A stretch of DNA of 64,000 nt from Blastocatellia bacterium (GCA_016705245.1 JADIYM010000014.1:129556-193555), one strand, 5' to 3'. Counted from the stretch's first letter, positions 42,110 to 49,913 are shown. Translations and numbers: made by a program. The notes: generated by a model not told the origin, from the letters alone.

Positions 42110-44974
42110 TCAGCGGACAACTCGCAGTCCGGGCCGGCGCGTCAGCGTATCAATGACCATGGCCAGCTCGATCGGTTCGACCGGCTTCGGAACGTGCATC
42201 TGAAATCCAGCCGACAGCGCCTTCACGCGATCGACCGTTCGTCCGTACGCCGTCAACGCGACGGCGGGTACCGTCCCGCCATCCTCCGGCTCGAGCGCGC
42301 GGATGCGGCGGATGAGCGAATAGCCATCTTCGTCGGGAAGCCCGATGTCGGACACCACGATGTCAAACCGGTCTCCGTCGGTCGCGGCCGTGAACGAACC
42401 AAACGCGTCCGCCGCCGAGGCTGCCGTGACCACGATGGCGCCGTAGCCCGAAAGCAGGGTCGTCAGGAGGTCGCGCGCGTCGGCTTCGTCGTCGACCACG
42501 AGAATGCGCAGCCCGCCGAGGTCGTGCGGAATCGCCGACATCACGACACCCGGCAAATCGTGGGCCTCGGGCACGACTGGCCCGCGCACGGCCCGAAGCG
42601 GAAGGCAGACTGTGAACGTCGATCCCAATCCCTCTCCCTCGCTCTCGGCCACGATCGTCCCCCCGTGGGCTTCGACGAGATAGCGTGCGAGCGAGAGGCC
42701 GAGACCGAGGCCGCCGTGACGGCGCGTACTCGACCGATCCGCCTGATCGAACCTGTTGAAGGCCTGCGGCAGAAACTCGGGCGCGATGCCCTTGCCCGTA
42801 TCGCTCACCTGGATACGGACCACGGGATCGACCCGCTCGAGTCGAACGACCACTTGGCCGCCGTTCGGCGTGAATCGCACGGCGTTCGACAAGAGGTTCC
42901 ACATGACCTGCTGAAGCCGGTCGGCATCGCCGGTTATGACGTCGAGCTCGGGATCGAAAACCCGAAGGAGCTGGATTCCCTTCGCATCCGCAGCGGGCCG
43001 AACCACGTCGACCGCCGCGTCGACGACCGCCGCGATGTCGATTGGCCGGACCTCGAGCCGGAGTTTTCCGCTTGTGATGCGGGCCGTGTCGAGCAGGTCG
43101 TCGATGATGTTCGACTGCATTCGGGCACTTCGCTCGATGGTCTCGATCGCCTGCGTGAGGGTCTCGGGACCAACGGACTTCGTATGCAGAATTCGGGCCC
43201 ATCCGAGAATCGCGTTCAACGGCGCGCGCAACTCGTGCGATACCATCGCGAGAAACTCATCCTTCGTGTGGCTGGCCATCTCGGCGATGGCGCGCGCGTC
43301 GCGTTCGCGCTCGAGCAACTCCTCGCGATCGGCTTCCGCCTCTCGACGTTCGGTGATGTCGATGCAGGAACCAATGTAGCCCGCGAATCCGCCTTCGGAG
43401 AGCGACCGCGGAACGCCGTGATTGAGCACCCATCGGAACTCGCCGTCTGCCCGCCGAAGTCGGAACTCACCATCGAAGGCGACCCTCGACTTGAACGCTG
43501 ACGTGTAGTTTTCGAAGACTACGTCGCGGTCCTCGGGATGCACGCTGTCGAGCCAACCGTCGCCGAGCTCCTCCTCCATTTCGCGACCCGTGAAGCGCAG
43601 CCAGTTCTGATTGAAGAACGTGCACTTCCGGTCCTCTCCCGACGCCCAGATCAGAACTGGCGCGCTGTCGGCCATATGTCGGAACCGCATTTCGCTTTCG
43701 GCCAGTGCGTCCTCGACCAGCTTGCGGTCCGTGATGTCGATCGTGATACCGATCATGCGCACGGGGTTCCCGCGTTCGTCGACGAAGAGCTGGGCGCGGC
43801 CGGCCACCCAGCGAATGCTGCCGTCGGGCAGCACGATGCGATACGCCAGCGCCAGGTCCTGCTTGCCTTCGATCGCGGCCGCCACGGTTGCCTTCACGTG
43901 TTCGCGGTCGTCAGGATGTACCGCGTCGAACCACGACTCGAAGCTCGCCTTGATGCTGCCCGGTTCGAGTCCGAACACGCTGCAGTACTCTTCGGACCAG
44001 AATGCCTCCTTCGTCTCGAGCTCCCAGCGCCAGGTACCGGCCTTGCCGGCTGTCAGAGCCAGACGGAGCTGTTCGTCGCGTTCGCGCAGCATCTCCAGCG
44101 CCCGTCGGGCGTCGGTGACGTCCGCGCACGTGCCCACCCACTCGCGGACGGTTCCGTTTTCGTCAAGGATTGGTATACCGCGGACCGCAAACGTGCGGAA
44201 TTCTCCGGTGCGAGTTCGAACCCGGTACTCCGTCTCGAACTTCGATCCGGATTGCACGCAGGCGCTCCAGGTCTCGTCGGTCCGCGCTCGATCGTCGGGA
44301 TGAAGCACGTCGAGCCACCCGCGGCCGCGCACCTGGTCGGTGGTCTGTCCGGTGAGGACCCGCCAGTCCGGAACGTCCTCGACAAGACCGCTCGCGTCGG
44401 TCGTCCACACCACTTGCGCGGACGCCACAACGAGCGACTGGTACCGTTGGTTGCTGGCCCGAAGCTCCGCTTCGGCCTTCTCGCGAACCTCGATCTCGCG
44501 CCCGAGCGCCTTCAAGTCGTTTTCGAGCTGCCGAGTCACGGACTTCGGTTCGCCGTTTCGCCGGTCCAGCAACTTGAGCCGCGCCGCCCTTTCCACGGCA
44601 CAGGCGACGATCCAGCCGAGGTTGTCGGCGGACGCACGGTCTGTCGAAAGCACCTCCTGCGCTCCGGCTGCGACGGCTTGCGCGCGTATAGCGACCTCGT
44701 CGGCGCTGCACAGAAGGACCATCGGAACGGCGACCGCGCCGGTGCGTGTCCTTATTGCCTGAAGCAGGTCCAGTCCCCGACCGTCGGGCAGATCGAGCCC
44801 CACGATCAGGCACTGCGGCGACCACGTGAAATACGCCTCGATGCCATCCCGGACGGACCCCGTCTCGTGTATCTCGTATTTTCTGAACTGATCCGAGGCA
44901 AGGAAATCCTTCAAACGCTTTCGCCCGTTCGCGTCAGCCTCGACGATGAGCAGCTTGATCGGCGTATCGGACAT
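42110..44974 (-). CDS. Hybrid histidine kinase: pseudo-receiver, three PAS, HisKA, HATPase, receiver
   Basis: 954 residues from ATG 44974; the upstream in-frame ATG at 45025 would lie only a few bases from the predicted transcription start, so I prefer 44974. Cytoplasmic, no membrane helix. The first domain has a receiver fold, but the phospho-acceptor position before LPDG is Gly (IVGLDLPDG) and the conserved Lys is missing, so it is a degenerate receiver. Three PAS/PAC units follow (about 180-300, 305-430, 435-555). Then come HisKA (MVSHELRAPLNAI), HATPase_c (NLLSNAVRFTP, DTGKGI, GLGLGL) and an intact C-terminal receiver (VVSDIGLPDEDG, PKPVEP). First gene of the operon with the activator. 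Confidence 0.94.
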   Translation of the reverse strand: MSDTPIKLLIVEADANGRKRLKDFLASDQFRKYEIHETGSVRDGIEAYFTWSPQCLIVGLDLPDGRGLDLLQAIRTRTGAVAVPMVLLCSADEVAIRAQAVAAGAQEVLSTDRASADNLGWIVACAVERAARLKLLDRRNGEPKSVTRQLENDLKALGREIEVREKAEAELRASNQRYQSLVVASAQVVWTTDASGLVEDVPDWRVLTGQTTDQVRGRGWLDVLHPDDRARTDETWSACVQSGSKFETEYRVRTRTGEFRTFAVRGIPILDENGTVREWVGTCADVTDARRALEMLRERDEQLRLALTAGKAGTWRWELETKEAFWSEEYCSVFGLEPGSIKASFESWFDAVHPDDREHVKATVAAAIEGKQDLALAYRIVLPDGSIRWVAGRAQLFVDERGNPVRMIGITIDITDRKLVEDALAESEMRFRHMADSAPVLIWASGEDRKCTFFNQNWLRFTGREMEEELGDGWLDSVHPEDRDVVFENYTSAFKSRVAFDGEFRLRRADGEFRWVLNHGVPRSLSEGGFAGYIGSCIDITERREAEADREELLERERDARAIAEMASHTKDEFLAMVSHELRAPLNAILGWARILHTKSVGPETLTQAIETIERSARMQSNIIDDLLDTARITSGKLRLEVRPIDIAAVVDAAVDVVRPAADAKGIQLLRVFDPELDVITGDADRLQQVMWNLLSNAVRFTPNGGQVVVRLERVDPVVRIQVSDTGKGIAPEFLPQAFNRFDQADRSSTRRHGGLGLGLSLARYLVEAHGGTIVAESEGEGLGSTFTVCLPLRAVRGPVVPEAHDLPGVVMSAIPHDLGGLRILVVDDEADARDLLTTLLSGYGAIVVTAASAADAFGSFTAATDGDRFDIVVSDIGLPDEDGYSLIRRIRALEPEDGGTVPAVALTAYGRTVDRVKALSAGFQMHVPKPVEPIELAMVIDTLTRRPGLRVVR

Positions 44975-45043
44975 TTCGGACGAACCCCTGGTACGGCGAA
45001 TCTGCGGGAAATCCGGAAGCGCCATCTGGCGTCAATCTGGATG

Positions 45044-45059
45044 TGCAACAGAGGTGCCA
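45044..45059 (-). promoter_or_regulatory. Sigma-54 (-24/-12) promoter of the kinase-activator operon
   Basis: On the minus strand the sequence is TGGCACCTCTGTTGCA, a full match to TGGCAC-N5-TTGCW with GG and GC ten bases apart. Transcription would start near 45032 and read the hybrid kinase, the activator and the second hybrid kinase. The 58-nt leader to ATG 44974 fits. An autoregulatory loop is inferred. Confidence 0.85.
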
Positions 45060-45098
45060 CACAATATGGTCCTTATTTGCCGATCTGAACAGGCAAAA

Positions 45099-45147
45099 CG
45101 TATGGCATCCATACGCTCCCGCTGGGTGGGCGCACGGATGCCATACG
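45099..45147. promoter_or_regulatory. Tandem dyads: likely enhancer (UAS) of the sigma-54 activator
   Basis: Site 1, CGTATGGCATCCATACG (45099-45115), is a perfect 7-3-7 dyad. Site 2 (45131-45147) is the same sequence inverted with two changes. Their centres are 32 bp apart, about three helical turns, and lie roughly 75 and 107 bp upstream of the predicted start. This is the classic layout of NtrC-type binding sites. As a unit they also form a 14-bp inverted repeat. Confidence 0.72.
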
Positions 45148-45166
45148 TTCATTCTCGAAAGTCGGA

Positions 45167-45601
45167 CTACGGGACCTCGGCGGGTTGGTCCATCACGTTG
45201 CTTTCTGTGTGACGCGCGAAGGCGAAGATGGTAGCGGCGAGGCCGACCCCGACGCCAAGCAGCCCGATTCCCACCGCGACGGGATTTCGCCGGACTCCTG
45301 AAATCACCCGTCCCCCCAATCGCTCGACGCCTTGCAGGATCAGCGTGCCGAGCGAGAATCCGGCGAGGTCGTCTACGCGTCCAAGTTGCTCCTGTTCGCG
45401 ACCAACGTCGAGGCCGTCTTCGAAATCCGAGTTCATCCGCGAGAGCTGTTCCTGAAGGTCAGACTCGTCGACGAGTCCCGACTCGAGCTCGTTTTCCGTG
45501 GACAGAATTCCCGCGGGAACCCGCTCGGAACTCGGCGCATTGAACGCGGTCCCCTCGGCCACGGCGATATCGAATTTCGTGTCGTCCGAATGTGTCGTCA
45601 T
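45167..45601 (-). CDS. Hypothetical small membrane protein
   Basis: 144 residues from ATG 45601, with GAGGAG upstream. The first 90 residues are acidic and soluble (Asp/Glu-rich, with a LQEQLSRMNSDFEDGLDVGREQEQLGRVDDL helix); one transmembrane helix follows near the end (PVAVGIGLLGVGVGLAATIFAF). No family recognised. It has its own sigma-54-type promoter (45653-45668) and lies between the kinase operon and the receiver operon, all on the minus strand. An envelope stress role is inferred from its company only. Confidence 0.8.
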   Translation of the reverse strand: MTTHSDDTKFDIAVAEGTAFNAPSSERVPAGILSTENELESGLVDESDLQEQLSRMNSDFEDGLDVGREQEQLGRVDDLAGFSLGTLILQGVERLGGRVISGVRRNPVAVGIGLLGVGVGLAATIFAFARHTESNVMDQPAEVP

Positions 45602-45652
45602 GCGGTCTCCTCTCGGGAAATGGTCTGGCGTTGTTGCCGTCGCATCTCGTTG

Positions 45653-45668
45653 TGCAACTCGCGAGCCA
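45653..45668 (-). promoter_or_regulatory. Sigma-54-type promoter of the 144-residue membrane protein gene
   Basis: Minus strand TGGCTCGCGAGTTGCA: 10 of 11 consensus bases (one A to T change), GG and GC at correct spacing. The start would be near 45641, giving a 40-nt leader with GAGGAG before ATG 45601. Confidence 0.7.
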
Positions 45669-45752
45669 CGGACGCGGCGTAGACGGTGAGTATGAACGAG
45701 GAAAGGCCCGACGACCTTCGTCGAGCCGACCCCTGACGTCTGGGCAATCGCG

Positions 45753-45908
45753 CTAGAGACGGCCGGTCAGTAACAGGACGATGACGATGAGCAGGATGAC
45801 TCCGACGAGACCGCTCGGAGCGTAGCCCCAACTTCGGCTGTGTCCCCACGACGGAATAACTCCGAGAAGCGCGAGGACGAGGATGACGACGAGAATGGTT
45901 CCGAGCAT
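45753..45908 (-). CDS. DUF3309-type small membrane protein
   Basis: 51 residues from ATG 45908 with AAGGAG 9 nt upstream. The sequence MLGTILVVILVLALLGVIPSW, a short polar turn (GHSRSWGYAPSG) and LVGVILLIVIVLLLTGRL match the DUF3309 family of two-helix membrane peptides. These are common in Proteobacteria and Acidobacteria and often occur near stress genes. It lies 29 bp after the lone receiver gene and is probably cotranscribed from the promoter at 46454. Function unknown. Confidence 0.88.
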   Translation of the reverse strand: MLGTILVVILVLALLGVIPSWGHSRSWGYAPSGLVGVILLIVIVLLLTGRL

Positions 45909-45937
45909 TGTGCAAGTCTCCTTGAAGTGCGCGTTGT

Positions 45938-46375
45938 CTAACTGACCGTGGGGACACCCTGAATCCCGAAGAATCGAAGGGTTGCCAGAAGGCCTCCGAA
46001 ATCGAGCGGTTTTGCGTGGAAAGCCGATGCGCCAGCGGCAACGGCACGCTCCCCGACGACCCGACGCTCGCCCGAAACGACCACGATCGGCGTCTCGGCG
46101 AGGGCCGGTTCCGCGCGCAGCGCCTCGATGACCTGAATCCCATGCATGTCGGGGAGGTTCAGGTCGAGCACGATGCAATCGGGCGCGGTCACCCTGGCAG
46201 CCCGTACCCCGGAGATGCCGGTTGCGGCGCCACGTCCTGTATACCCCTCGAGCGAGAGCTGATAGAGCAGGACCTCGCGCGAATCGTCATCGTCATCGAT
46301 GACGAGCACGTTGGCTTGCAGCGACGGGGGCTGTTCATCGACGGGTGTTCTTCGTTCCCTGGGTCTTTGAGCCAT
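45938..46375 (-). CDS. Stand-alone response regulator receiver
   Basis: 145 residues from ATG 46375 (AAGGA upstream). After a basic, disordered 20-residue start there is only a receiver domain: acidic cluster (VIDDDDDSRE), phospho-acceptor in CIVLDLNLPDMHG, a Ser switch residue in VVVSGE, and Lys in HAKPLDF. No output domain, so it works as a phosphate relay or by protein contact, presumably with the hybrid kinases 1 kb away. It has a perfect sigma-54 promoter upstream and shares a transcript with the DUF3309 gene. Confidence 0.93.
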   Translation of the reverse strand: MAQRPRERRTPVDEQPPSLQANVLVIDDDDDSREVLLYQLSLEGYTGRGAATGISGVRAARVTAPDCIVLDLNLPDMHGIQVIEALRAEPALAETPIVVVSGERRVVGERAVAAGASAFHAKPLDFGGLLATLRFFGIQGVPTVS

Positions 46376-46453
46376 GACTATTGTCCTTGCTCGCTCGACG
46401 CGTCACGAGTTGCTCGTCGGCGTCGAGGTGAAGCTTCAGCGATCTGTAGGTCT

Positions 46454-46469
46454 GCAACGGACGTGCCAG
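46454..46469 (-). promoter_or_regulatory. Sigma-54 promoter of the receiver-DUF3309 operon
   Basis: Minus strand TGGCACGTCCGTTGCA, a complete match to the extended consensus TGGCACG-N4-TTGCW. Predicted start near 46442, leader of about 67 nt to ATG 46375. No clear copy of the CGTATGG dyad was found upstream. Confidence 0.85.
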
Positions 46470-46691
46470 AGTGCCGGGCGCCGCAAAGGCGGTCTTTCAG
46501 TGGAAATGTGAGCCCGTTCGTTCCCCGATCGTACAGGCGGTGTATCGGGACGGTCCGTTCGAATTCAACGCAGTGTGCACGGAATCCGGCCTCGCGCGTC
46601 GCGCGTCGACCTCGCCAAGGAGAATTGTCGCCAGCGTTAGCAACGACTTCCGAACGATGGCGACATACATGCGACCTCGACGGCATCGCTC

Positions 46692-46707
46692 CGGCACGTC
46701 CATTGCT
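46692..46707 (+). promoter_or_regulatory. Sigma-54-type promoter reading into a gene-free stretch
   Basis: Plus strand CGGCACGTCCATTGCT: 10 of 11 consensus bases (first T is C). It points away from the receiver operon into 46.7-46.95 kb, where I see no protein gene but two strong hairpins. The 580-bp gap 46376-46955 contains this site, the promoter at 46454 and those hairpins. Confidence 0.55.
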
Positions 46708-46717
46708 CTAGTCGATT

Positions 46718-46917
46718 ACAGAAGTCGGACTGCAGGAGCCGAATTTGGACCAGGGTCGGGTCCTGCAGTCTTGACGCTTTCGTTGCGGACGATTGGAGCG
46801 ATGTCCGGGGGCTTTCCTGGAATCGGGGCGGTCGACTGATCACCGAGGCGGGCAGGCTTTTCGAGATAAGCCGGAATAATCATCGCGCCGCCGCGTGTTG
46901 CAAACACGTGACGGCGC
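46718..46917 (+). ncRNA. Candidate sigma-54-driven small RNA or leader
   Basis: If the promoter at 46692 is used, the transcript begins near 46718. It soon enters a hairpin: GACTGCAGGA (46728-46737) with TCCTGCAGTC (46761-46770), extended by CCGA/TCGG after one mismatch. A 12-codon ORF (MSGGFPGIGAVD, ATG 46801, preceded by TTGGAG) lies between. A second hairpin (46885-46917; GCGCCG and CGTGTT pairing with AACACG and CGGCGC) could end the RNA or serve the convergent stress gene. All inference; no RNA family recognised. Confidence 0.3.
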
Positions 46918-46955
46918 AATGTCGTGTGATGACGCCCGCTGGACGTCGCACGGGC

Positions 46956-47450
46956 TCAGCGGTTTGCTACCGACTTTGCCCCTGTCGCCTTCAGGATCGA
47001 CTCGGCGACCTTTGCCGTGTCGTCGTGCACGTAGAGACCCACGAGAATTCCGCCGTTGGCCACGTCCTCCGCGTACATCTTGGCCTCGTGCTCCGGAATG
47101 CCGGCGCCGACGAGTCCTCCGAGGAGGCCTCCGGCTGCTCCGCCAGCTCCGGCTCCAGCCAGCGCCGCCAGCAGAGGACCCGCCGCCACCAGGCCGAGTC
47201 CCGGAACTACGATGGTTCCGACGGCGATGAGCCCGGCCGCAATCGCACCGAGAATACCGCCTGCGGCGGCTCCCGCGACGGCACCTTCGGGAGCCTTCGA
47301 TGCATCCTGGACCCCGAACTCGCGGCCGTGGGTCGAATCCGACATGAGCATGCTGATGTCGCGCTCCGAGAATCCTGCGTCGATCAGTCGTCCTACCGCG
47401 TCTTCCGCCATGAGGCGATTTTCGAACACTCCGGTCACTGTTTTCGCCAT
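46956..47450 (-). CDS. YflT/general-stress-type glycine-rich protein
   Basis: 164 residues from ATG 47450, chosen for GAGGAGG six bases upstream. The first 45 residues (TVTGVFENRLMAEDAVGRLIDAGFSERDISMLMSD) match the heat-induced stress protein YflT-type fold. A long Gly/Ala membrane-active stretch (about 60-125) follows, then a second ferredoxin-like piece (AKMYAEDVANGGILVGLYV). Such proteins are made under salt, heat or desiccation stress. It is on the same strand as the sigma-54 units but has no -24/-12 match in its upstream region. Instead a CGGACGTACGTCCG palindrome is found there. Confidence 0.82.
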   Translation of the reverse strand: MAKTVTGVFENRLMAEDAVGRLIDAGFSERDISMLMSDSTHGREFGVQDASKAPEGAVAGAAAGGILGAIAAGLIAVGTIVVPGLGLVAAGPLLAALAGAGAGGAAGGLLGGLVGAGIPEHEAKMYAEDVANGGILVGLYVHDDTAKVAESILKATGAKSVANR

Positions 47451-47473
47451 GCTGTGCCTCCTCGATGAAAGTT

Positions 47474-47496
47474 CGGACGTACGTCCGGGCCCGAAC
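47474..47496. promoter_or_regulatory. Palindromic operator-like site upstream of the stress gene
   Basis: CGGACGTACGTCCG (47474-47487) is a perfect 14-bp palindrome, nested with GTTCGG (47471-47476) and CCGAAC (47491-47496). It lies 24-46 bp before ATG 47450, where a regulator or a leader hairpin would act. The binding protein is unknown. Confidence 0.45.
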
Positions 47497-47959
47497 GTGA
47501 ATGACTGCCGCAAGCGTCGTTTGCCGAATCGTGCGACCGCCTTCATCGATGAGACAGAGATTCTCGATGTCAGCGGTCCGCACGTATCGGCGTCTCGTCA
47601 AACGCGAGTCTCATCTCCGTTCGGCGATGTCTGGCGCACGACCGTCGTCCTCAGAAAGCGCGATGACGGCGCCAGACGGCATGACTCACTGCAAGCGGTA
47701 TGCCTCGCCGCCGGGCGCGTTTGACCGGGCCGCCGTTGACCCGGAACCCGTAGCGGTGGCGAGGCGCCGACCGTGGTCCCCGCGCACGTAAATGCCACCG
47801 CACCTGAATGCCACGACGGCCCCTCGCTGCGCTCTGACCTTTACCCATAATCAAATCGGCTGGACACGGGCATCTGTGTCGCGTTCATGAAGACTTGCCA
47901 CATTGCGGTGCACGCCCGATCCGCCTGCATCCGCAACCACCGACGTGAGCGCTCACCAC

Positions 47960-48065
47960 GGCCGGCCGCTCACTGCGTTCGCGGTTCCGGGTCGGCCTGC
48001 GGCCGACGGGGACCGCTCTCCCCGACCGCACGTCCCAGAACCGCGAACGCAGTGAGCGGCCGGCC
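47960..48065. repeat. Perfect 28-bp inverted repeat, 50-nt loop
   Basis: Arms 47960-47987 and 48038-48065 match at every base and include CTCACTGCGTTCGCGGTTC. This is a variant of the family 1 REP core with ACTGCGTT in place of GCTACCGC. Confidence 0.85.
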
Positions 48066-48360
48066 TGCATCTCCCGCCCAGTGGTTGTACCGCTCGCCCG
48101 ATCCTTTTGCGTCCGCCACCACCAGCTCGAGCGCTCGGTCGGCCCCTCGCTGCACTTCTGACCGTGTCCAGCACAAACTGTGGGACACGCTCAGCGCTTC
48201 GCTCGGGGTTCTGGGTCAATAGCGACACGACCACACGGCCCGGCATGGGTGTATGGTTTCAGTACATTTGGACGAATATCGTGCCTTCGCAGAAGACACT
48301 TCCTTCGCCCGCGCGAGCGGCACTTCGCGGAAACGACTGTCACCGGGAGAGTTCCACCGA

Positions 48361-48376
48361 TGGAACGCCCCTTGCA
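48361..48376 (+). promoter_or_regulatory. Sigma-54-type promoter of the YggT-type gene
   Basis: Plus strand TGGAACGCCCCTTGCA: 10 of 11 consensus bases, GG and GC correctly spaced. Predicted start near 48387, leader about 72 nt to GTG 48459. Confidence 0.68.
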
Positions 48377-48458
48377 CTCGTGTGCCATGCGGATGTCGCT
48401 GGCGTCCCCTCGGTCGCCGGTTCGACCGCGCGGATTACGACTCTTCAGGAGGTGCGCT

Positions 48459-48977
48459 GTGAGCATCGACAACAAACTGGAACTCGACGAGTCTCGCCGG
48501 CTCGCGGAACACGAAGCCGTGAAATCCACGGTGGCTGCCGACGTGCGCGGTGAAATCGCCGCCGAAGCCGGCGGATTGACTAGCGCCGAGCAGCAGGAAG
48601 CCGCTGCAGTCGCTGCCCGATTGAAGGAGACCGCGATAGCCGACGTCGCAGGACAGGAGTCGGACATCCACCGGTCGCGAGGTGCGGCTCGACTCTCTCA
48701 GTTCATCGACTATGTATTCTTCGTCATCTACGGGCTCATCGGACTCGAGATCGTTCTAGAACTGCTCGGAGCACGCGAAGGAGCCGGCTTCAAGCGTTTC
48801 ATCGATGCCCTGACACTGCCGCTGCTCGCGCCGTTCCGCGGCCTGCTGCCGACGCCGAGCGTCGGTCCCAGTCAGCTCATGCTCTCGTTCATCTTCGGCC
48901 TGATCGTCTACCTGTTCCTGCATCTCGCGATCAACGGCCTGTTGCGAATGGCGGCTCATCGCAAACTCTCGGTCTGA
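48459..48977 (+). CDS. YggT-family membrane protein with N-terminal coiled region
   Basis: 172 residues from GTG 48459, preceded by AGGAGGTG. Residues 1-85 are charged and helical (DESRRLAEHEAVKSTVAADV...). The C-terminal part has two transmembrane helices around a loop with LTLPLLAPFRGLLPTP, the conserved piece of YggT/Ycf19 proteins. Family members are small inner-membrane proteins linked to osmotic stress, division or complex assembly, without a known reaction. With a sigma-54-type promoter upstream, it joins the inferred regulon on the opposite strand. Confidence 0.85.
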   Translation: MSIDNKLELDESRRLAEHEAVKSTVAADVRGEIAAEAGGLTSAEQQEAAAVAARLKETAIADVAGQESDIHRSRGAARLSQFIDYVFFVIYGLIGLEIVLELLGAREGAGFKRFIDALTLPLLAPFRGLLPTPSVGPSQLMLSFIFGLIVYLFLHLAINGLLRMAAHRKLSV

Positions 48978-48999
48978 CGACGGTCGAGACCGGGCCTGT

Positions 49000-49148
49000 T
49001 CCCCGTTTTTTGAGCCGCGAGCGGTAGCGAGCGTCCCACGGACAGGGCCTGAAACCGCAGATTCGCCGTTGCGGAAGGACAGAAGTGATCGGTACCGGTC
49101 GACCGTCCGTGGGACGCTCGCTACCGCTCGCGGCTCAAAAAACGGGGA
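49000..49148. repeat. Paired REP family 1, perfect 44-bp arms
   Basis: Arms 49000-49043 and 49105-49148 are identical in reverse complement over 44 bp, loop 61 nt. They carry GAGCCGCGAGCGGTAGCGAG. The right arm overlaps the 3' end of the SGNH hydrolase gene: its last codons and stop lie inside the repeat, so the insertion reshaped the protein's C-terminus. Confidence 0.9.
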
Positions 49149-49909
49149 CCTTCCGCATCGGTCGCCGGCGGCTTCCGTTTCAGCGCCAGGGCAACGTCTG
49201 TCGCCGTTAGCCTCCCCCAATCCCGATAACCGAGCTCGGATGGATGGAAGCGGTCCTCGCAGTAGTGGCGTTCGTCGTTCTCGAGCGCGCCGGTGCAGAC
49301 CATCACCCGGTCGAATTCCCGAGCCAGGACGTGAGTTGCTCGCTCGAGCGCCGCCGCCCGAGCTCCGAGCACGGATCGCAACGGTTCCGGCAGCACCGGA
49401 AACCGTCCGATCGGAGGCATCGCGGCCACGACGACGGGCACTGAGCCGACGCGCTCGCGAATCGAGTCGACGAGTCTTCCTAGATCGCGACGCCATTTCG
49501 TCGGCGAGTGAAGCCTAAGCACGTCGTTGACGCCGAGCGCGATGACAACGACGTCGACGGCCTCGGCCGGGACAACCGGCACGAGCACTTCGCGCGTGCA
49601 GGCTGCGGTGGCCCCGTTCGCTCCGACTGCGCGCCACTCGACGGCGCAGTCGAGGCTCTCGGACAGCGCCAGGGCTATCTGGCCCGTCAGCGCCACGTCG
49701 TGGCGCGCGGCCCCGACGCCGGCGACCGTCGATTCGCCGACAACGAGCAGCCGAAGGAGGTTCGTCCCGTCACCCGACCGACCGTGCGACGGGCCAGCTG
49801 CCCCGGGAAGGCGCGGTGTCGTCCGGCGAACACGGCGTCCCTGCAGTACCAGTAACGGCAGCAGCGGCGCGGCGACGGCGCTTGCGGCGAGATACCGGAT
49901 GTCGGGCAT
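49121..49909 (-). CDS. SGNH/GDSL-family hydrolase
   Basis: 262 residues. A short hydrophobic start (YLAASAVAAPLLPLLVL) is followed by the SGNH blocks: nucleophile Ser in VVGESTVAG (block I), the Gly of block II, Asn in ALGVNDV (block III), and Asp/His in EDRFHPSELGY (block V). It should hydrolyse an ester of a lipid, sugar or cell-wall polymer. The final residues (about PATDAEGPRFLSRER) are encoded by the REP element. It starts 5 bp after the thermonuclease gene's stop, so the two form an operon. Confidence 0.9.
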   Translation of the reverse strand: MPDIRYLAASAVAAPLLPLLVLQGRRVRRTTPRLPGAAGPSHGRSGDGTNLLRLLVVGESTVAGVGAARHDVALTGQIALALSESLDCAVEWRAVGANGATAACTREVLVPVVPAEAVDVVVIALGVNDVLRLHSPTKWRRDLGRLVDSIRERVGSVPVVVAAMPPIGRFPVLPEPLRSVLGARAAALERATHVLAREFDRVMVCTGALENDERHYCEDRFHPSELGYRDWGRLTATDVALALKRKPPATDAEGPRFLSRER

Positions 49910-49913
49910 CGCG

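Larger units (their letters stand above)
47451..48458. other. 1-kb gene-free stretch with palindromes and a promoter
   Basis: No convincing gene between the stress protein and the YggT-type gene. Contents: the palindrome at 47474-47496, a perfect 28-bp inverted repeat at 47960-48065, decayed single arms of the CCCCGAGCG repeat family near 47.82 and 48.14-48.22 kb, and the sigma-54-type promoter at 48361. TGTATGGTTTCAGTACA (48250-48266) resembles the CGTATGG dyad and could be an enhancer site. Confidence 0.7.

Noticed and set aside
46471..46839. 122-codon plus-strand frame in the gap after the receiver gene
   Set aside because: Overlaps two promoter-like sites, has no ribosome site and atypical composition. 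The start would lie upstream of the predicted transcription start.
47500..47540. GGCAA...TTGC text upstream of the stress protein gene as a sigma-54 promoter
   Set aside because: GG and GC are 12 bases apart instead of 10.
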